Positions 12,401-24,814 of a stretch of DNA of 64,000 bases are shown in pieces. The position numbers were made by a program, and so were the translations under genes. The notes under the pieces are model-generated. The model was not told the DNA's origin and ran no database searches. It saw nothing but the letters and a program-made list of their open reading frames with translations. The DNA is from Sthenelais limicola. Lineage: Eukaryota > Annelida > Polychaeta > Phyllodocida > Sigalionidae. The stretch's first letter is position 1; every line of letters begins with the position of its first letter. Location: positions 37,323,744 to 37,387,743 of the forward strand of contig OW804096.1 in assembly GCA_942159475.1 (NCBI GenBank), read 5' to 3'.

Positions 12401-15400
12401 TGTAAATTACCACACTACTCCCGCCCATACAAATAGCATGAGGTACACACAACAACGGGGAGTAATACTTATAATCTTCTCTAAGGATGACTGAGTTGTT
12501 GTTAACACATCTCATTAAAATTTAATTGTTATCTCCAGTTTAGTTTTCTTAACTTTGGCTTTTGTCCCTTGTTTCCATTAAAATTTGCCATTGGTTATTT
12601 CATGAATGTTTATGAAGTAAACCCTGGTACATACTTTTATGAATTAGGATTTCCAGATTATTTCATTTTTAAACCTTTTCATCATTCATGAAATTGGTTG
12701 CGAATATTGTACGCTAGTATTATTCCAAAATCTACACAATGGTCTTGTATGTCTGTTTCATTTTCTTAGTACAATACCACTAATATTAAATGGTACACAA
12801 GAGTACTGTAATTGGACCTTCTGCACTCTACTATATCTTCTGATTAAGTGATTCATGGTGGCCCCCGAAAAAGACAACAAAATCTTGTAAATATTCTGAT
12901 GACAATGGTAATGTAAAATACTAGACTGCACATGTACACACTCTTTCAATGTGTTCTTTTGAGAATATTGTTTGACAATTTGAAATGAATCACAATTAAG
13001 TAATTTTGGTCAAATAAAATATTGTCATAAAATACTTACCTGAGTAAGAAGGTGAGGAAGTATCCTGCCAAAGCCCCATATGTATTAGTAGAAGGCATAT
13101 GTATGACGGTGACAAATAGGGGGAAGGCTATCACATAGACAAAGTCACTGCAGAGGACAAAGAGCTGGTATATGGAGCGCACTGTAATGGCAGTGACTGT
13201 GGCAAGAGCACCGATCACTATCACTGCTCCTCTCATTGCCCACAATATCTCAGCCTCAGTAGCCTGTTGATGAAGAACAATTAGTTTAATAAATGTGGAA
13301 AATAAATAAAGGAAATGAGGACATTTTGGTTCCAGGCAAACTACCATTTACAATAAAATAAAAGGGTTAAGAGGTGCCTGTGTGACATCATCCATAATTT
13401 AGTTCATATAACGTCTACCACCAGCATACTTTGTACTTGCTTGTATCTTGTGATGCTATAGTCCAGAAAACTAGATATTGAACACAAATGATACAAATAA
13501 TTGTATTGCACCTAACTTATCGCACCTCTGCAGAACAATGCAGAACAATGTCAGTAGTAGGCATACAAGACATATAGGGGGGTACAATCAATAATACAGG
13601 TCAAATCAGAGTATACAGAACATAAGACAATCCAGAAGCCATTACAAATGTAAGCAGCTTTGCATAACATAAACCTATAGTGGTCTACATAGAGACCACA
13701 AAAGGCAACTTCCTGCAAGCCCTGGAGTAATATATGTTTACTTTGTAGCCAATGCAGCTGTACATATGGAAGCCTATGAGTAGTACCAAGGCTAGCAAAA
13801 GATATTGGCCTTGTATTTCACCTTACCTGGTTTTGAGGTAAAAGTTTGTTCTTTATAGGTGCAAAGACATGGCGTGCAAACATGGAGGAAGCAGCAAAAA
13901 ACGATGAGTCTGCAGAGGACATGACAGCAGCAGAGATTGCCCCCAGACCTATGACAGCTACTGGTAGCGGTGTGAGAAACTCCAGTACAAGAGGTAAAAT
14001 TAGAGGATAGTTCTTCTCCTCTATTGGTAATGGGAAGTACAACTTGTAGTCAGTCTGGTTCCAATCTGGAGAAAAAATATTATTGTTATTGTCTATCAAT
14101 GGAAATAAGTGATCCTTATTAAGATTATATGTAAGGGTGTATGCAGATATGTGTGAGAAATTAGACCAACAAATATCCCACCTATTGATTGACCTCACCA
14201 CTATCGCCATGGGACTGGATCAGGTCACCAACATTACTGTCAGTTCCCAGCCTGTCTACACTGCCCTTTCTTATTACAGTTATCTAAATTCAATTCCCAA
14301 TAAAGGTGGTCAATGACTGACCAGACCGTCAACAGCCTGTTATTCTTGGTTGTTTTTGTTGCATTTCCAGACTGATTCATTAAGGTGAACTATCCTCTGA
14401 GGGAAGTGGTTAATAAGCTCATATTATCATTGATGTAATGCTTGTTGAAATATCTTGAAATGCCATGACCAAATATGATGATCAATAAGGGGTCTATACT
14501 GGTAATATTATATATTTTGATAAAAACTTGTACAAGGCGAATCTTGGGGAAACAGGAAAAAGAAAATTTCCTCCCTGGAAAGAGTTGAGATAACAAATTG
14601 TGATAACAATATATGGTTTGAAAACATATCATATCAACACACACAAAACACCAATCATTATAAGATATACTCAATTATTGTCCTGATTTCTGAATGTATA
14701 TGTGAATTTATCTTCATCATTTGGGAGTTTGTTTAGACCCTACCTGCAGACCGTGCCACAGCTCCTATGAAAATAGCTGGAAGCGTGAGAACAACACAGC
14801 CCACAGCTCCAAGTATTGACAACTGCACTGCTATCTTAGTGGTCTTGGCTGATAACACTCGCTGATAAAATGCCTGTTGGAGTTTATATATACATGTATA
14901 CATTTTATGAATAATTATCAATTGGGAAACTTGGCAAGTGGTTTTTCTTTATTAGTCTGTCCAGAAAAAATATTTGTTTATACATAACAGTAATGATTTT
15001 TCATCCATTTCTGATTTGTCTTTTATATCCAATATGTTTTCATAGAGTTCTACATCTTACATTTGGATGTTATTTGAATGAGTATATATTCATCATAGTT
15101 TAGGTTTTTCTCTTATTTAATTGACTCTAAATACTTAAGGGAGTATTCTGCCCACAGAAATGAAGAAAGTTTTGAAATCATTTTTTGTGTCTACTGCGAA
15201 GATCTCAGGATATACGAAAGAGGATTCATAGATCTTTAAATGAGGCTAGAGCATACATAACAGAAGGAAGGGAAATCAATACATAGATCATAACCACAAA
15301 ATAAAAATGAAATAACATCTAATTAATCAAGTCCTAAATAGGCATCATTTTCTCATCTTCTAAAATATAATTCTTGAAATAATTTCTCTTTAGCTTCCTG

Positions 15401-18400
15401 CAAAAGGGGAAATGTCCCCTGTAAATAGAGGGAGACCACCATTGAGGTATTCTATTCCTGGTAAAAAAAAGTAAAAGAGAGACAAAAAAGTAGAAAAATG
15501 CTGCGAACTAACTTCACAGAACTGGTAATAACTAAATAAATATATACACTAACCTGCCATGGTAGGCCACCAAGTATAATGAGGAGAGCAGAATCAAACC
15601 ATGCCATTATCGACTGGTCTGCCTTCAGTTCCCCTATCCACCCATCAGCTGTGGCTGTATCCCATATAGACTCTACAATTGGGTTAGCTGCGGAAAAACC
15701 TACACACAGCCACTGGGGAAGAAATGTGGAAAAAAGAAAGGCAAATTTACCTTGATATTGTTTGTATGAAGGTCTGAAATGCCTCATTATCCAATTTGAT
15801 AATAGTAGTTCAAATTGATTTTCTTCAATATAATGATTATTATGTAAATTTATAGTTCCTACAAAGGATATCTAATGTCAGAATTATGTGATTTCTAGGC
15901 ACACTATAATAGTATAAGATAGGTTTAGGGTTATTATATAAGGTAATCAATGGGGGCAGAACCAGGGGATTTTAGTGTGGATGTTTATCCAGAGTCCCAA
16001 CGTTTCAGTTTTATTGGCCTTTTGTCAAGCAGTTTTGCATTAAAACCGTGTCAATACACTATTTAGAAATGTTCCAGTGCATTAGATATTATTTGGAACT
16101 CATGAGATATCACTATAACCAGATGTAATAGACTTACGAGGCCAGCAAATATGCAGAAAATCTGGAAGACATCAGTGAGTATAACAGAGTATAGTCCTCC
16201 AACAACTGTGTATAGCACTGCAATGGCTGCAGAAACAACTACTCCTAGTTCATGGGAGATACCAAGAATTACAGCTAGGCTGGCCCCTAGAAGTGGATGA
16301 AATGGAATAGATAATAAAGACCCATTGCACAAGTGAGCAAGCTAAATACCTCGAGACAAAAGAATTCTAACAGCTGGAGACTGCATTATAGGACATGCCT
16401 TCCTAATATATGTGTATGAAGAACAAAATATAATCAATCAATATATTAAGGAACATTTGCGATGTGTTACAGAAGAATGAGTCATAAATTGCAAAGACTT
16501 ATAACTTTCAAATGTGTTACCACCAGAACGTTTGCTCCATTTTGCGGGTGTATAATGCTGTTAGTAGCATTGATAAACTTACCAAATTTCGAGACTGTAT
16601 ACAATATACATAATTGGACAACCAGAAGTATAGCTAACATTTTTTTCATGTCTACAAAGTATAGAAGTACTTAATTGATGTCCTAATGTTTACCATCATT
16701 GGAATCCGAAAATCGGAAAAAAATCATTTTCTTATGACTTATGGTTCATTTGTATATAACACATCACATTAAAAAAAACATTTCTTATGAAACAGGCACC
16801 AAGTCATGAAAGGCTGGGTACCATTGATCCCAAACATAATTAGTCATAGATGCTGATCTTACCAAGAGCAGATAGTATAGCTCCAGACCAGAAGAGGTCA
16901 CCACTGAGTAGTGGTATATAGACTAGTGCTGCTGTCAAGGTACCATAACGTTTATGAAATGGGTCCAGAATAGTGACATATCCTGCATCCCTCATTGTCT
17001 TGGCAAAGAATATTCCATCTACAGAGAGATAAGCAAGTGAAAATGTCATCAACCAATTGTCATATACTCTGCTCAGTCTAGTACAAGGCTAACGCATTCA
17101 AAATTAAGGTAACTGTCAGTAGAAATGGAACACTACTTTCATAAAGACATGTAGACCTATTTGTCTCCTTTTCACTATGTAACATCGTGCATTTTGACAA
17201 ATAAAAGATTTTCTTATCTTATCTTATCTTATTCTTTGCACTATGGATCTGCATAGGCTATTAACACATTACAGGTATATTCAAAGGGTTTTTATTGATT
17301 TCATCGTTAAATTCTGGTTTTCCATGCTTATCATAGGCATAGTCTGTGATGAAAAGAAGTATAAATCATCATAAGATGAGACAATTCTTTATTCATCATA
17401 AGAGTGTAGTTTTGAAATGATGCATGGAAATGATGTATGTATCTTAGGTTATATTATCTAGGGCAGAAAGGAAGATCTACCATGTAGAATGTATTGCCCC
17501 TTGTTGTGATATTAACAGTCTGCTTTTTAACACATTTAGTACAAGGTCACCATTAACCCATTCAGGCCGCGTATTGCTTTAAAGCATTCCCACGCGTGTG
17601 GCCGCGTATTGCCTTAACGCACTCCCATGCATTTGGCCGCGTATTGCCTTAAAGCACTCCCATGCGTAGGACATGTAGTGCTTAAAGCACTCCCACACAC
17701 AGGACGCGTAATGCGATAAAGCACTCTGTGGGAAAGGACGCGTATTGCCAAAAAGCATCATAATAACAACGTTATTCAATGGTGGTGATGTTATTCGCCG
17801 TCCTTAATTGAGATGACGTTATTAGAATGTGCATCATCCAGAGGGCAGTGGACGCTGTGAAGCGTCGTCATGACGGGACGTGTACATTTCACTCAGGACG
17901 TCATTAATTGAATGTTCTTTTCCCATGCTTGGTCGTTAAGCATAATGCAACGTTGGTAGCGCTGTCCTGAATGGGTTAACAACCTTACTTGAATATAATG
18001 ATATAATTATGAATTTAAGTTGTTTTACAGTTATTCAAAACTAAGGTCATGTTTCATGACAGAGATTACACCATGGAAATATCAATAGAAAAGAAACTCA
18101 CTGACTAGGAGACTAAGACTGAAGCCCCACATGGCTTGTGTCCATGCTAGGCCTGATTCTGGCTTGAATATACTCTCTGCTGTTCCATTGATCATCCCTC
18201 CACCTACCCATGTTGCTGCAAATGATAAAATCACTACTGCAAATGGTGAACAGATATTATTATTATGTCTTAAAGGATAATCTAGGGATGATAGGGTCAT
18301 CTTAGATATAAATAAATATCATTGGTCTGGTTGTCATATATATGTCATGTTATATACAATAATTTCATTATACTTATGATGTGCAATTCACCACATATGA

Positions 18401-21201
18401 CTGGACTACTCTGTCCTGTTTTAATCTAGATCAGGGAATTTTATGAAAAGTAGGGGCAGCACGTAGAAGGAGAAGATGAAGAGGGGAACAAAAGTAGCAA
18501 GAGCAATAAGAGTGTTGGAAAGACCTACCAGTCACAGTAAAGACCAATAAAGAGCAATAAGAGTGTTGGAAAGACCTACCAGTCACAGTAAAGACGCCTA
18601 TTATCAAATTGAGAGAGCGACCCGCTAACATGACTGACTCTGCATCCTTGCTCTTCCAGGCTTTGTTCCTCCAGGTGGCCCATATTCCAAGTGCCAGGAT
18701 GACCAGGTAGAACCCGCACAGAGAGATAAGACCTGGCACATTTATAGGCCGGTCTAGGTACCTGGAAATTAGGGGTAAACGTTAACACCTTTCAAAATGC
18801 CTAAATATCATTCTCAACAATGGGTTCTACTAGTCTTATTGCACCAGGTCTTCAATGGTCACTTATCAGCTCTACACATTCAGCTATAATAGATAGGTTG
18901 AAAAACGATTAATGCCAGTCATCTTAGTAAATTTGGTATAATGGTGTCTCACAAAATCTGTTTGCTTAAGTTAAACTGTGTTTTGATGCATATTTCTGTC
19001 TTCAATTTGGAATATTAGAGAGGATTGTTGATGGTGAAGTGTACAAATTTTGCTAGCTGTACACACAACCCATTCAAGTGACTGGCTATTCATGCCTATA
19101 TATGGAGTAGCGTACATATAGTGTTGATTGTTCGGCTTATGTTCTGAAATCACTTAGTTTTCAACATGTTGGAGGAAGGCATTAAGAGCCTTACCAATCA
19201 TTCAAGGGGAATTTCTTTGCATTTTCTTTTTTAGTCCTGTTGTTACCCTGTGGCCACCTGAAAGGCATATGGCCAAAATTGTGGAAGATTTCACCTTGGC
19301 TTTGCTGCAGGGTTTCATGAAAGATTACATCTGGGTCAGATTTTTAGAAGATTTTCTGAGTATATTCTGTATTGTATTCATTCAATAAATCTGTCTGGTT
19401 ATTTTGAACTGTATATATTGTAGTAGAGGGATCGGGGAGCGGGGGGACGAACGGTGTATACTGGGTACGTTCGTCCACCGCTCGGGGCGCTAGGGTCTCG
19501 TACTGTGAGCGAGGACGGGTCTATGGGGGGAGGGAGTATAAATAGGGGTGGGAAACAGGGTAGGGGCAGTTGATGCCCAGGCAGGGAACGCGTTAGAGCC
19601 CCTTTGAATATCAGAAAAATAAATACAGCAAGATCGCTAAGCCTGTACTTTGTGACTTTGAGTCTGCTTCATCGGAGATAGACGCCAACCGACCCTGCTG
19701 AGCAATTCGTCCCAACCCAACTCATATAATTAACTATCACAGAGAGCCCTGAGTGTGTGCGATCCCCACCAGGAAGGCTAATGTGAATTTCATCAGACTC
19801 TGTGTGTAATAGCTGAAAATGCAGCTTTTTCCTTGCTATACCACTCCAAACACAACAAATATTCCTTCCCTAATGCATCTTCCAAAGGTGTTTACACACT
19901 GCTCCCATAGTCATATTTGCCAACACAATCTGGGGAATCAGGACAAACATTTGAATATTTTCTTTAACACTGGTGAACTTTTTTTTCTCAGTCTGAAACT
20001 AAATCTGACTACTTTTCTCTCCAGTTACTAACAACTGTTGTCCATGCCCCCCCCACCCCAAATTTATATCAGATAGTTAGATCATTTATGAGTGCTAGGT
20101 CAGTGTCAGTAACATAACTACTGTAACCAGTATACAAGGAATATGCCCCATCACCTGCTACGTTTCCTATGGAGAAACGCATAAAGATGATGAAGACTTA
20201 CTAGAACACATCTAACACTATTAACTGTAAGCCACAGTAACCGCTAACTGATAGTAACAATGTGCTGTCACTGTCAATTGTTCCTAATCAAAATTGCGTT
20301 ACAACACTGACATACAAGGGTCGTCACAGTTGAGCGGTTCTCAGTCGATTCTGCAGACACTCAAGTGTGTGTGCCAACAAGACGTTAGAATTAGGTCATG
20401 GGAAGAAATGTATTTGTGGAATTACAGAACTAAATCACAGCAAAAAGCAACACACTGGTATTGAGCTCTACTTATAGACATCCTCTTTTGGTGCTGTAAA
20501 CGTATTAATGTTCGTGCAGTATTTAATTTTGATATTTTAGCACCCCCTCCCTTTTAGCTTTTACACATTTTCTACTTATATAGCTTAAGTTAAGGTAAAT
20601 GTGGTATTCCTCATTGTGTAATGCCTCAAACAGCGTATGAAATAATAACTTTTATGAATGGAAAAGTGCTAAACCTTACCAAACATTTATGAACGGGAGC
20701 CTCAAAAACGCCATATGTGATGAGGTAACGCGCGTTACGGGGATCACCGTCCCATCCGTGGTAATACTGCCGTGTTAAATGTAAACAAACCTGTGATAGC
20801 TCCTTTTGCCAGGGCCATGTCTACGTCTATAATCTTATAGCGAGACCAAGTCCACAACATGAAATCCATTGTCTGATGCTCTAGTTAGTACAACTAACTG
20901 TTAGCTAATTATTACATATAATGTCTAACTAACCTAGTCAAGTAGTAAATAGAAACATAGCTATGAAATGTATGTCCAACCCAGGAACCCACAGGAAGAC
21001 TCGGAACCAAGGTTTCAAAACTGGGACTCCTTTTTGTAGTCGCCACTTATGCAAATACAAAATCTCGTGAATTGAATTGAATTGAATTGAATTGCTTAGG
21101 CCTAACTATATAGTTAGTGTATATAATTATGCGTATCAACTGCCGGTGTACGCTACTTACGTTGTCGCTACGTCTGTGACGTTGTCCGCCAGCGTTGCCA
21201 T
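9413..21201 (-). CDS. SLC5A7-like: High-affinity choline transporter-like (copy B, intact)
   Basis: A sodium-coupled choline transporter of the SLC5 family, which in animals takes up choline at cholinergic nerve endings. Coding exons, 5' to 3': 21161-21201, 18580-18761, 18102-18215, 16863-17018, 16138-16286, 15554-15712, 14744-14873, 13827-14065, 13040-13263, 9413-9752. All join at GT-AG sites in frame, 1734 bp and 577 residues, against about 580 in the human protein. Recognisable segments are [57 protein letters not shown] and [18 protein letters not shown]. The start exon gives [14 protein letters not shown], with an N-glycosylation site (NVT) in the expected extracellular N-terminus. It joins in phase to [15 protein letters not shown] likely AATAAA on the minus strand lies near 9270. 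Membrane protein with many helices. True choline specificity is inferred from family resemblance. Confidence 0.9.
9945..10030. mobile_element. MITE family 1 fragment
   Basis: Holds the family core CATTCAATAAATCTGTCTGG followed by GTTATGTTGAATTGTATT, without clear ends. It lies in the gap between exon 10 of copy B and exon 9. Confidence 0.55.
10040..11230. other. Intronic DNA of copy B, nothing recognised
   Basis: Part of the 3.3-kb last intron of transporter copy B. Apart from weak CT-rich sequence near 10080-10160, I see no coding exon, RNA gene or clear repeat. Confidence 0.5.
11238..11448. mobile_element. Foldback MITE with G-tract
   Basis: The left arm CTCACACCCAGCCGATTTGG ... CCGATGAATCCTATGATTCC is mirrored by the right arm, which ends ...GGCAAGTCGGCTGTGTGTGG. 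The arms are about 90 bp each and diverged. Near the right end an interrupted run of about 28 G has expanded. Non-coding; lies in the last intron of copy B. Confidence 0.65.
11750..13370. repeat. Segmental duplication, right copy (partner 340-2180)
   Basis: This is the partner of the left-end block. It includes exon 9 of copy B (13040-13263) and the DNA 3' of it. Intron sequence beside this exon (12860-13040) also closely matches copy A at 40760-40930, so all three copies derive from recent duplications that carried introns along. Confidence 0.75.
16458..16769. mobile_element. MITE family 2 copy in copy B intron
   Basis: Left end GATGTGTTACAGAAGAATGA and right end ATGGTTCATTTGTATATAAC ACATCACATT are diverged inverted repeats of the family ends. 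Lies between exons at 16138-16286 and 16863-17018. Confidence 0.6.
17097..17232. mobile_element. SINE-like retroposon with (CTTAT)n tail
   Basis: Reverse-orientation partner of 9087-9235. The body contains AAGGTAACTGTCAGTAGAAA and ends CAAATAAAAGATTTTCTTAT followed by repeated CTTAT. Confidence 0.55.
17553..17979. mobile_element. TTAA-flanked MITE, piggyBac-like, with internal tandem repeat
   Basis: TTAA at 17553-17556 and 17976-17979 brackets a 419-bp element whose ends are CCCATTCAGG and its complement CCTGAATGGG. TTAA target sites with CCC-starting ends are the pattern of piggyBac transposons. Inside, at 17566-17760, about five diverged copies of a 40-bp unit (GGCCGCGTATTGCCTTAAAG CACTCCCATGCG) are arrayed. 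Non-coding; frames across the array are repeat artefacts. Confidence 0.75.
18501..18602. repeat. 51-bp tandem duplication spanning a splice donor of copy B
   Basis: The block GAGCAATAAGAGTGTTGGAA ... CAGTAAAGAC occurs twice head to tail, at 18501 and 18552. It covers the 3' end of exon 2 of copy B and its GTAGGT donor, so two identical donors lie 51 bp apart. Copy A has a single block here. Confidence 0.85.
18966..19060. mobile_element. MITE family 1 fragment (degraded)
   Basis: TTAAACTGTGTTTTGATGCA followed by TTTCTGTCTTCAATTTGG and GAGAGGATTG matches the right half of the family. The ends have decayed. Confidence 0.45.
19333..19418. mobile_element. MITE family 1 fragment abutting an LTR
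   Basis: Starts GGGTCAGATTTTTAGAAGAT and includes the CATTCAATAAATCTGTCTGG core, then stops where the LTR-like sequence starts at 19419. Confidence 0.6.
19419..19724 (+). mobile_element. Solo LTR (or LTR fragment)
   Basis: Begins TGTAGTAGAGGGATCGGGG and ends ...CCCAACTCA. Inside is a TATA box (GGAGTATAAATAGGGG, about 19535), then CAGAAAAATAAATACAGC with an AATAAA signal near 19618. This is the U3-R-U5 order of an LTR on the plus strand. AT-rich flanks TATAT and TATAA may be a target duplication. No gag or pol follows. GC-rich compared with its surroundings. Confidence 0.7.
19730..21040. other. Intergenic/first-intron DNA, nothing recognised
   Basis: The stretch holds a poly-C/A tract near 20045 and scattered AT-rich sequence. 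It is the bulk of intron 1 of copy B. No exon, RNA gene or element boundary could be supported. Confidence 0.5.
21047..21090. repeat. (TTGAA)n microsatellite
   Basis: GAATTGAATTGAATTGAATT repeats just downstream (minus strand) of the start exon of copy B. Confidence 0.8.
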
Positions 21202-21345
21202 GGAGAAATCGTACGTTGACAACACAATTCTCAAACATTATCAATAGACTCTCGCCATGATCTCGTCTCGGTCGGGATTTGGGGTAAAGGTGAGGACACG
21301 TTCGTTGCCAAGCAAAGCGGTAGTGAGCATGTTTATGGGTCAAAA
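21202..21345 (-). promoter_or_regulatory. Putative 5' UTR/promoter of transporter copy B with upstream ATGs
   Basis: On the minus strand upstream of the chosen ATG (21201) lie two upstream ATGs. The first starts a tiny open frame (ATGGCGAGAGTCTATTGA). The second, a few bases later, opens an overlapping frame in another phase (MFENCVVN...). The zone is richer in CpG than its surroundings. No TATA box is evident. Upstream ATGs of this kind often lower translation. Extent of the UTR is inferred. Confidence 0.35.
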
Positions 21346-21365
21346 AACCTATTGAATAGGCCTAT

Positions 21366-21798
21366 GGGCTAGATCTTCAGAAAACGTACAATTGGCGTTA
21401 ATTCCCCAATCCTCTCAAATAAACCAAATTACCAGACTGATTTATTGAATGAATACAACGCAGAATATACTCAGATTTACCTATAGTATTTATCACTCTA
21501 ATTTGGCAGAGTTTGAAAGATGTGTAGAACTGTAGATTGTATAATTTCTGAAAATCTGACCCATATGGCTTAAGTCGCAGTACAAAATGCCTTCCTGCAC
21601 CAATCCTCCCAAGTTACCCAAATTTAGGATAGTTGAGGTTTCAGGTTCAGTTCAACATACACTAACTGATAGATATTTTTAATTAACACAAAACCACATA
21701 CACCAGATATACCTAGTATTTATCATGTTCAACCTAATTTGGCAGAATTTACCAAATACCAAGTATTTCCAAGTGCACTTTTGCCGACGACCTGACCC
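21366..21798. mobile_element. Two adjacent MITE family 1 copies
   Basis: The first (21366-21562) runs from a degraded AGATCTTCAGAAAACG end to TTCTGAAAATCTGACCC. The second (about 21575-21798) is more diverged and ends GACGACCTGACCC. Their side-by-side position upstream of copy B gives the region its repeated look. Confidence 0.6.
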
Positions 21799-22159
21799 AA
21801 ATACGTACTATACCTGAAAGTCGGTCAGTCAAGGTATTGAACGGAGCGAGGTTTCCGCTTGAAGAGTTATTGGAATAGGTGCTCGTATTATATAGAATCT
21901 CTTATCATGCAATACTGAATAGAATAAATACACAGATGTTTTGAACCAGCTTCTATCAACTAGAAGCCTTATAATATGTAGCTTATCATGAAAAACTTTG
22001 ATAGAGATTGATCAAAGAACTGTGCTAATAGTTATAGGTGTTTATGTTGACAATAGGTCTGTTCTGTATGTAAGTGTGTCACCCACTCGATAGTATACAA
22101 TAGGTCCCTCTGGGACATGTGTGGGTTACATTAAGGTCATAGGTACATGTATATAATAA

Positions 22160-22490
22160 TATACTCAAGTCGCAAAATTGATATTTTTCAAAGTGTTTTA
22201 TTTAAGATCGCATTGTACTAATGGTCTCAACTTTGGGGTGTGTGTATACCGTTGATGCATTTATCAAACTCTAAGACTTTGAACATAAATTTATATCCTT
22301 GCATTTCTAAGTTCATCATAAAGAGTATATTTAGCTACTTACCTAGCAATGGTTCACCCAGAAATATTCACTTTTTTCCAAAATTAAAACGATTAAATTA
22401 AAAATATAGAAATACCTAACGTTTCCCATCACTGGAATCCACTTGATCTCATCTTGTGAATCCTTTTGCTGTAACACATCACATATATAT
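22160..22490. mobile_element. MITE family 2 copy
   Basis: Contains CAAGTCGCAAAATTGATATT TTTCAAAGTGTTTTATT at the left and CTGTAACACATCACATATAT at the right, as in other family copies. Left terminus is worn. Confidence 0.6.
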
Positions 22491-22609
22491 AAATACTGAG
22501 CCTACAGGTCCCCCCACAATAATAACTCAGTTTCATTTTGGAGAATGCTGGAGTGACCTGGAAGTAACTGAAGACAGTTTTGAAATTGCTGGCCAGCCAA
22601 AGCTACGAA

Positions 22610-22670
22610 GACAAGGACGTTTTGTATTCAAATTCAAATTCAAAAATTCTTTTATTGCAGATGATTTTTA
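22610..22670. repeat. Retroposon-like tail, (ATTCAA)n
   Basis: TTCAAATTCAAATTCAAAAA TTCTTTTATTG resembles the simple-repeat end of a SINE. Its body could not be delimited. Confidence 0.35.
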
Positions 22671-23324
22671 CAATCAGGTTGGCCAGTTCTGTGTTTTCCA
22701 GACAGGTCTTCCTACGACTGCCTTCCTTCAGAGCTTTGAATTGATATAAACAGGAATAGGTTTGCTCTAACAAATATTTGGAAATAAGAGGCTTAAAGCT
22801 AACAGTAGTTGAAAATTGTTATGAGATGAATAATTACAATTGGCAATAATGAATGAAAGTGCTAGCTACGAGATGAGTATAACTGACAGAGTTGTAATAA
22901 CAACTGGTTGCATTATCGTATATTTTGGATAGGTATATAATATAAAATCTACAACAGTGATGTGTAGTGTATAACACAAAGAGCCGACTATACTGATAGG
23001 TAACATACTAATTAGGTTATGCCTTATTACATAATATTATAAGGCCGGATATGACAATACGGTACAGGATAGATAATACATATAAGAGATTGATATCGAT
23101 ATTACCTGAGGATCTAGCGACTGGCATTTGTTTTCTTAAATGACTGAAAGTATGTTTTTTTATTTGAGATTTGTATTCATAGGGGAAAGATATATCGTTA
23201 TATATATATGAGGATGGGACAGAGATGAAATGATGGTTCATGAAGAAAACATATTAAAGATGATGTTGATTTTATTGGGTTTCTCAAGCTTTCGGGCTTA
23301 CTTGCCCTTCATTAGGAGGTGGGT

Positions 23325-23580
23325 GAACCGCCAATAAACGTACAATTAGCCTTCCCAAATAACCCAAATTTAAGACAAAATTCAGCTTCAAAATATAGTT
23401 CAACATAACCAGACAGACTGTTCGAATCAAGGCAACACCACATATACGCAGATATATAGTGTTAACGATTTCCAAGTCTAATTTAGCAGAATTTACTAAA
23501 TATGTTGATCTGCAACTTGTATATTTTCTGAAGACCTGACCCATTTACTGGGTCAGACCTTCAGAAAATATACATGTATA
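23325..23580. mobile_element. MITE family 1 copy plus start of a second, head to tail
   Basis: ACGTACAATTAGCCTTCCC ... CTGAAGACCTGACCC is followed after five bases by GGGTCAGACCTTCAGAAAAT, the beginning of another copy that breaks off. Indicates insertion of one copy beside another or a partial tandem duplication. Confidence 0.6.
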
Positions 23581-23599
23581 CCCATAGCTGTAGCCATTT

Positions 23600-24800
23600 G
23601 AATTACAGAAAGGTAGTTATCTATCAACAAATAACATTACCTATACAACAATAATTGGACCATTTAAGTTACGGAAAAGTAGATCATCGAAATATCCATG
23701 ACGTCATACACCAATAGTTTAGACAAAAAACGCGCACGCATAATCAATACTGTTTATAGTTTAATCACCCCCCCCCCCCCCGGTCCCTATTGAAACTCAC
23801 GTAAACACCCACGTTCCTATATCCCACATGTCTTAGTGTTAAGGAATCCTAGTTTAGCATTACTTAGCTCAGCATTAGAACCAGTAAATTTTAGTTAGAC
23901 ATAGCAGTGGACGGAAGACCATGGCTATTCCTATTATAGTTGAATAAAACCCGTGGGCCTATGTAAAATATTACTGTACGATCTCTTGCATTTCATACTT
24001 GATCTCTTATCTTTGACCTTCGCGTATAAACATCCTGAATAATAAAAAAAAAAGTAATAGTAGAATGTGTCACTTATTTTCTTTCTTTCCAAGAGTTATC
24101 GGGAGGAATGCGAACAAATCGTTACATTGCCTTGGCGATAATGTAGAAGGAAGTTTGTAAAAACGATTTTACCACACTTTATTGGCTGATGATGTCCGAC
24201 ATCTCATATAGGAGATGGCAGTCTATTATTTCAGCGCACCTTTTCTGAAGTATACACTAAAGTCATGATAACTGTTTTAGCCTGATCATACAGAAAACAG
24301 TAATTTCCTTATGATATGCAAGACCCATAGTTCAGTAAATTGATCATCCGTTTTGTTTTTCTCTTCATGCGTGATTTCGGTGGAGCGAACAAAAAGTGCT
24401 ACTAGTTGATGATGTCTATCGATCCGTTAACACTAAATGTTCAAATCATGAATAATGCCCAGTAAAACGCATTTGAAGCAACTGCATGATAATCGTCTCT
24501 GTTAAACTTCGATTATTGCCCATGATGATAAAATATGATGTGCTGGACCAGCTTCTGCAAATAAACATTACATATTAATAGGATACACTTGGAAGGTAAG
24601 GAACACCTTTAGCCAACTAGATCTATTTAGTATAACGATATTTATCAAAAATTATCAGCGGATACAGCTTTATCTACTTTCTAACATTAACCGTTTTCCT
24701 CTAGTGGAGTTCCGCCATTATAGGGTGACTCCATTAGAGAGAAAAACGGCGGCGAAAAAACAACAAAAAAACAAAAAAAAACGGCGGCGACAAATTGTGT
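23600..24800. other. Intergenic DNA, nothing recognised
   Basis: Contains a C14 run at 23767-23780 and two nearby AAAACGGCGGCGA motifs around 24745-24790. No gene signal is seen. Confidence 0.5.
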
Positions 24801-24814
24801 TGTTGCTGTAATAA

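Noticed and set aside
18431..18580. Extension of transporter exon 2 past the donor (RSFQHSYC... repeats)
   Set aside because: Sequence beyond the first GTAGGT donor is intron. Only the 51-bp alternative donor case is kept, as a finding.
22456..22749. 97-residue plus-strand open frame
   Set aside because: It begins inside a MITE and includes a simple ATTCAA repeat. No splice or domain support.
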